A stretch of 64,000 nt of DNA from contig CM020619.1 of assembly GCA_009829735.1 (NCBI GenBank), forward strand, positions 30,406,063 through 30,470,062, in the 5' to 3' direction. A program made the position numbers and the translations under genes. The notes under the pieces are model-generated. The model was not told the origin of the DNA. It saw only the letters and a program-made list of their open reading frames with translations, and did no database searches. Shown piece by piece: positions 60,540 through 64,000 of this stretch (its first letter is position 1; each line of letters starts with the position of its first letter). This DNA is from Pyropia yezoensis. Its lineage: Eukaryota > Rhodophyta > Bangiophyceae > Bangiales > Bangiaceae.

Positions 60540-62538
60540 CAACCCACGCCCTCGGGCGTACGTGCCCGGCCTGCACAAACGAACGCCACCCCGAGGTCCG
60601 TCGCCATCGCCCAACCCGCACTCGCTGGTGCAACCACCCGCCGTCGCCCTCGCTCGCCACTCGACCATTCGACCAGCATCATGGATCTCGCACCACAAAG
60701 CAGCCGCACGTCGCACCCGCCGGCCACTAACCTGCCCCATCAACACACTGCGCCTCCTCCAGCTCCTCGATGGCGCATAAGTAGAGGTAGGAAGCGCATG
60801 GAGAGAGTTGCAGTCGGGCATTCACTCGCTGTTAGCCACAAGGGCGCTCCACGCCACCGCAACCGGTACCGGCTGCGGCGGAGGAGAAGATGCCCACGTT
60901 GACCGGCCATCCCCGCCCGCGGGCGCCCAAGACACAGCATCGGCATCTTTCGCCGCCCCGCTGATGCAAAGGCGGGTGACTCCCATACAGAGCACGTTTC
61001 ACGATTTCCTGGCTTACGGGCCCGACTTAAATCCCATTTCATATGAAGGAAGGCTTGGCAGCCACCTTCTGACTCAAGATAGGCTTGAGTCTGGGACACC
61101 TTCAGGAGGTCTTTCAGATCCTGAGTCTGGGACAGACATCGGGGCCTGTAAATCCACCGAGTTGTCTGCCAACTGACAATCCGCCTGCGACAAGCCCGCG
61201 CAAATGTCCAGCCGCTCTGAACAAGAGCCGTCAATTGAGTTGAGTTGTGCCTCTCGTCTGATTTCTTTTCTTCGACACGATGATGCCCCGCGGCCTTGGT
61301 CCTCTGCCCCGGACCACCTCGTTTTCCTTTCTGCTGGGCGCGGACCAGCCTCAGCATGGCAGAGCGCGCTTATTACCCCACGAGGCTGCCCAGCTCCCCA
61401 TGCTCTGGTGTTGGCCACCGTCCCCCCCGCCTCTACATCCTGCTGCTCTCATCATGGGGGGGGCGGTGGTTCTCCGCGCGTCACCCACTACAGCGGCTCC
61501 CTACTCACCCGTGGCAATGAGTCGCGCGGGCAGCGTTCCTTATCGAGGTGTAGGGGCGGAGGGGGAGACCTCTCGCCAGAGGGCGTATCCAAGCGCCCCA
61601 GGGATGGGCACCGCCGTGGGTCATAACGCTTTACTGCGTTTGCCCCACCGTCTAAAACAGTCATAGTAGACAGCGCCTGCGCCAAACAAACCGACGCCTT
61701 CCCTCTCTACCCCCCCCCTTTCTGCTCGAGGGGGGAACGGGCGATGACCTGCTGAGTTCAGGCGGTAGCGCCGCACCCGGAACCACTTCCTGAGAAACTT
61801 TTCGCTCCACTGTCTCCAAGACGACGGCCCACCGCCGCGTCGATGGGGAAGGCCATCTCCTCTCACCCTTCCGCCCCCCCCGAGCCAATCCCCCTCTCCC
61901 CTCCGTGACACATCGCCCGGGGTGTGGGGGGGGGCACCCTCGACGGCACAACGGAGATGAAGGCGATAGGGAGGCCCCAGATGGTGGGGCGGATCGGGGG
62001 CGGCCGACGCGATTCATCGTGCGACTGGTCAGGGTTCCTCGCCCTCCTTCCCATCCAGCCACCTCTCCGCTTCCCCGCCAGCAGCGTGGTGCTCAGCGCA
62101 CGCCCAACAGGGCGGCGGAGACGTCCCTCCGCAGGTCCCGTGATTGCACCAACTCCCGTGGCGCACTTTTCACCACCCCCCCTCCCCGCCGCCACCTGCG
62201 TCGCCAGCAGCCACGCGGCGGCGGCCACCACCGAGTCGTCCCTCACCGTCGGCGGCGTGCGCCAGTGGGGCACCCAGTAGCGGTGGCGACGGCGGCGGTA
62301 GGGGAACGGCCCCCGCCGCCGCCGCCGCGACCGACCCAGCCCGACACGACCTCCCCGCCTCGGCCGACGCCACGAACGACTTCATTCCGGCGGACGCCAA
62401 CGTCGAGGACGGGCGCGCCCGCGGGCTCGATGACTTCCGCGGCGGTTGTGACGAGCGCCGTTGACGAGCGCAAAGGTGCACGTCACGACGCCCCTGCCGT
62501 AGGTAGAGGACGCGGGGGCCGCCGCGGCGGCAGGGGCG
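60540..62538. other. Spacer with dispersed repeat and low-complexity sequence
   Basis: The inverted partner of the 4.7-kb dispersed repeat lies at 60965-61210. Minus-strand frames at 61660-62480 contain fragments of less biased text (SSTALVTTAAEVIEPAGAPV and DDSVVAAAAWLLATQVAAG). They are in different frames and may be remains of a disrupted gene into which the LTR element at 62539 inserted. No gene called. Confidence 0.45.
60965..61210 (-). repeat. Dispersed repeat, copy 2 (inverted partner of 4680-4930)
   Basis: Read on the minus strand it follows the same order of conserved blocks as copy 1, including ACTCAGGATCTG, TTCATATGAAATGGG, TTTAAGTCG and GAAATCGTGAA. Confidence 0.6.
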
Positions 62539-62901
62539 TGTAGCAATATGGTTGTCCGTATTGTGACCCTAATATTAGGGGGGGCTACTTCTAATCCTTA
62601 ACTTTCAATTGAGAGTCCGTACTGGTCACGGTATCTATAAGTTACGTATGACCAGAGGGACTTGCATCTTGGGGTGGAGGGTAGTTAGTAGTGTCTCCGA
62701 GGGTTTATAACGAGGGGGCCGGCGGCGAATCCACCGCCGGCCAAGGTAGAACAACAAACCCCTCCCATTTGGGCCCCCATCTTGGTCCCGTGGCTTGCGC
62801 TCCAAGGACAGCAACCTTGGCCTCCCGGTGACGTTGGTGCCGATCCCCCTTGGTGAGTGTTCCCTGAGAGTGGACGTGCGACGGATCCCTATTGTGCTAC
62901 A
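62539..62901 (+). repeat. 5' LTR, family A
   Basis: 363 bp, TGTAGCA to TGCTACA. Same length and orientation as 36-398 and very similar to it. Followed after one base by a primer-binding site, so it is a 5' LTR. Confidence 0.92.
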
Positions 62902-62902
62902 T

Positions 62903-62920
62903 TGGTGGAGCAGCAGGGGA
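62903..62920 (+). other. tRNA primer-binding site
   Basis: TGGTGGAGCAGCAGGGGA, identical to 46538-46555, one base after the LTR. Confidence 0.8.
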
Positions 62921-63126
62921 CGGGTTTCCGTCACCCTTGTGGTGACGCCGTTTTCGGCCCTGGCACACGGATAGGGATCCGGTCCTTTTCTTGTACTCGT
63001 GGTGTTGCGACCTGATCGATTGTGCTGAGTTTTTACCTTTGACTGTGATCTACTGTTACTCTCCCCAATCTACCCCCTCGCTCTCTTATTCGTGGTGATT
63101 GTTACGTCGGTTGACTGATTGTGACT

Positions 63127-64000
63127 ATGTCTACCCAAGAGACGGGGAACGTTCAAGATGACGGATCGGCGTCGACGCCGACCCCGGAGGTGACTACGGG
63201 AACCGAGATCGGGAACCCGATGGACAACATTGAGACGCCAATGCTCTCAGGTGCCGGATCGACGTTTGGCACGGCTCGGACGGCAGGAGGCGGGGGCCCG
63301 CCTCATCTGTCGTCGACCGACCTCACTCCGCCGCCTCCTTCACCAGGGGATTCCCTGATGGCATCATTGGCCCGCATCGAGGCCCGGTTTTCCGGACTCG
63401 ACGCTCGCCAGGAGCGGACGGAGGACGCGATGGCAGTGTTGATGTCAACACGCCACACGACGGGACCCCGTCGTGTTCCTCCCACACCAGTACGGTTCGA
63501 ACCGGCCGGATTGCTTTCGGAGTCCACCAGGGTCAACCCCGGTGTTGCTACTCCTGGACAACCCCCGGACACAATGGGGTATGGATCCGACTCGTCGGCA
63601 GAGTTGGAACGGAGCCACACGGAGCGATACGCTCGGAGCACCCGAAGCGGACTCCGCGGACACGACCCGGCGGATACTTACGCCGGTGGAGAGTCGGTTA
63701 TTGGCGGAGGGGGTACCCTCTCACAGTACCCCCACGACGAAGGAGGCCAGGCAACTCGGGTTCCCGAGGTGCCGACGCCTGAAGTACCATCTTCAGTGGT
63801 GGAAGCTATGACCGCGCAGGTAACTGCGAGCCTACTGAAGCGGATGGAGTCCGATGAGTTTGCTCATCAACTGGCTAAGCGACTGGATATCCAGGACGCT
63901 GACACGGAGATCGTCAACGAGGTCTTCCGGTCGGTACTGACTCCCGAACGTTATCGTTTGGAGAACCGCTCTACCACCGTATCGGAATCGATGCGTAATA
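63127..64000 (+). CDS. Gag N-terminal part, open at window end
   Basis: From ATG 63127 (MSTQETGNVQDDGSASTP) the frame is open for 291 codons to the last base with no stop. The N-terminal 200 residues are disordered and rich in Gly, Thr, Ser and Pro. The last 70 (VVEAMTAQVTASLLKRMESD, then FAHQLAKRLDIQDADTEIV) are helical and probably lead into the capsid. The layout parallels the gag of the chromovirus at 46.6 kb, but there the two parts are in separate frames. It is partial only because the window ends. Confidence 0.75.
   Translation, partial: MSTQETGNVQDDGSASTPTPEVTTGTEIGNPMDNIETPMLSGAGSTFGTARTAGGGGPPHLSSTDLTPPPPSPGDSLMASLARIEARFSGLDARQERTEDAMAVLMSTRHTTGPRRVPPTPVRFEPAGLLSESTRVNPGVATPGQPPDTMGYGSDSSAELERSHTERYARSTRSGLRGHDPADTYAGGESVIGGGGTLSQYPHDEGGQATRVPEVPTPEVPSSVVEAMTAQVTASLLKRMESDEFAHQLAKRLDIQDADTEIVNEVFRSVLTPERYRLENRSTTVSESMRN

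Larger units (their letters stand above)
62539..64000 (+). mobile_element. LTR retrotransposon, family A, 5' end (continues off window)
   Basis: LTR, primer-binding site and the start of gag follow in order; the rest lies beyond 64000. The LTR is the same family as the one at 36-398. The gag reading frame is undamaged as far as visible, so this copy may be young. The family shares its primer site with the chromovirus at 46 kb, suggesting a related Ty3/gypsy origin, but no pol is visible to confirm this. Confidence 0.85.

Overview
The window is nuclear DNA of a GC-rich, intron-poor eukaryote. Three kinds of evidence support this. A poly(A)-binding protein gene and a transposon-borne gene carry GT-AG introns of 208-217 bases. 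A PP4-type phosphatase catalytic subunit and an F-box-like protein are encoded. Chromoviral LTR retrotransposons are present. Coding regions are extremely rich in G+C, alanine, glycine and proline, and most host genes are single exons. This is compatible with a bangiophyte red alga such as Porphyra/Pyropia, but another GC-rich alga cannot be excluded from sequence alone; lineage is inference.

Layout. 1-4.1 kb: the 3' LTR of an LTR element that lies off the left edge, abutting a 5'- and 3'-truncated non-LTR retrotransposon with R2/NeSL-like zinc fingers and a reverse transcriptase (in-frame TAG). 4.1-10.1 kb: a small unknown ORF, a dispersed repeat, a broken two-finger zinc-finger ORF, and a truncated Ty3/gypsy copy. 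10.1-13.7 kb: low-complexity spacer with two AT-rich islands. 13.7-26.1 kb: the main host gene block, made of an acyltransferase-3/SGNH protein (+), the nuclear poly(A)-binding protein PABPN1 (+, three exons), PP4 catalytic subunit (-), an MFS-like transporter (+) and an S4-domain RNA-binding protein (-). 29.9-35.8 kb: one very large minus-strand gene encoding an NLR-like NB-ARC/WD40 protein. 38.1-39.8 kb: an F-box-like protein (-).

41-60.5 kb is mobile and repetitive. It holds an IS630/Tc1-like DDE transposase gene, an array of about 23 palindromic 80-bp units, and a 10.8-kb chromovirus with both LTRs, a gag-pol frameshift site, a C-terminal chromodomain and a long antisense ORF. A 2.1-kb TIR transposon with an intact two-exon SAP/Myb-SANT-like gene is nested in the chromovirus pol and is flanked by a TGA duplication. 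Further right are a small PAN/apple-domain membrane protein and a 733-bp Tc1/mariner deletion derivative with TA duplication. 62.5-64 kb: the 5' LTR, primer site and gag start of a second copy of the family seen at the left edge.

The host genes do not form an obvious pathway. The most informative items are the NB-ARC/WD40 gene with a recently duplicated WD40 blade, the nested transposon carrying a spliced, transposase-free gene, the antisense ORF of the chromovirus, and canonical -1 slippery heptamers at the gag-pol junctions of two independent LTR elements.
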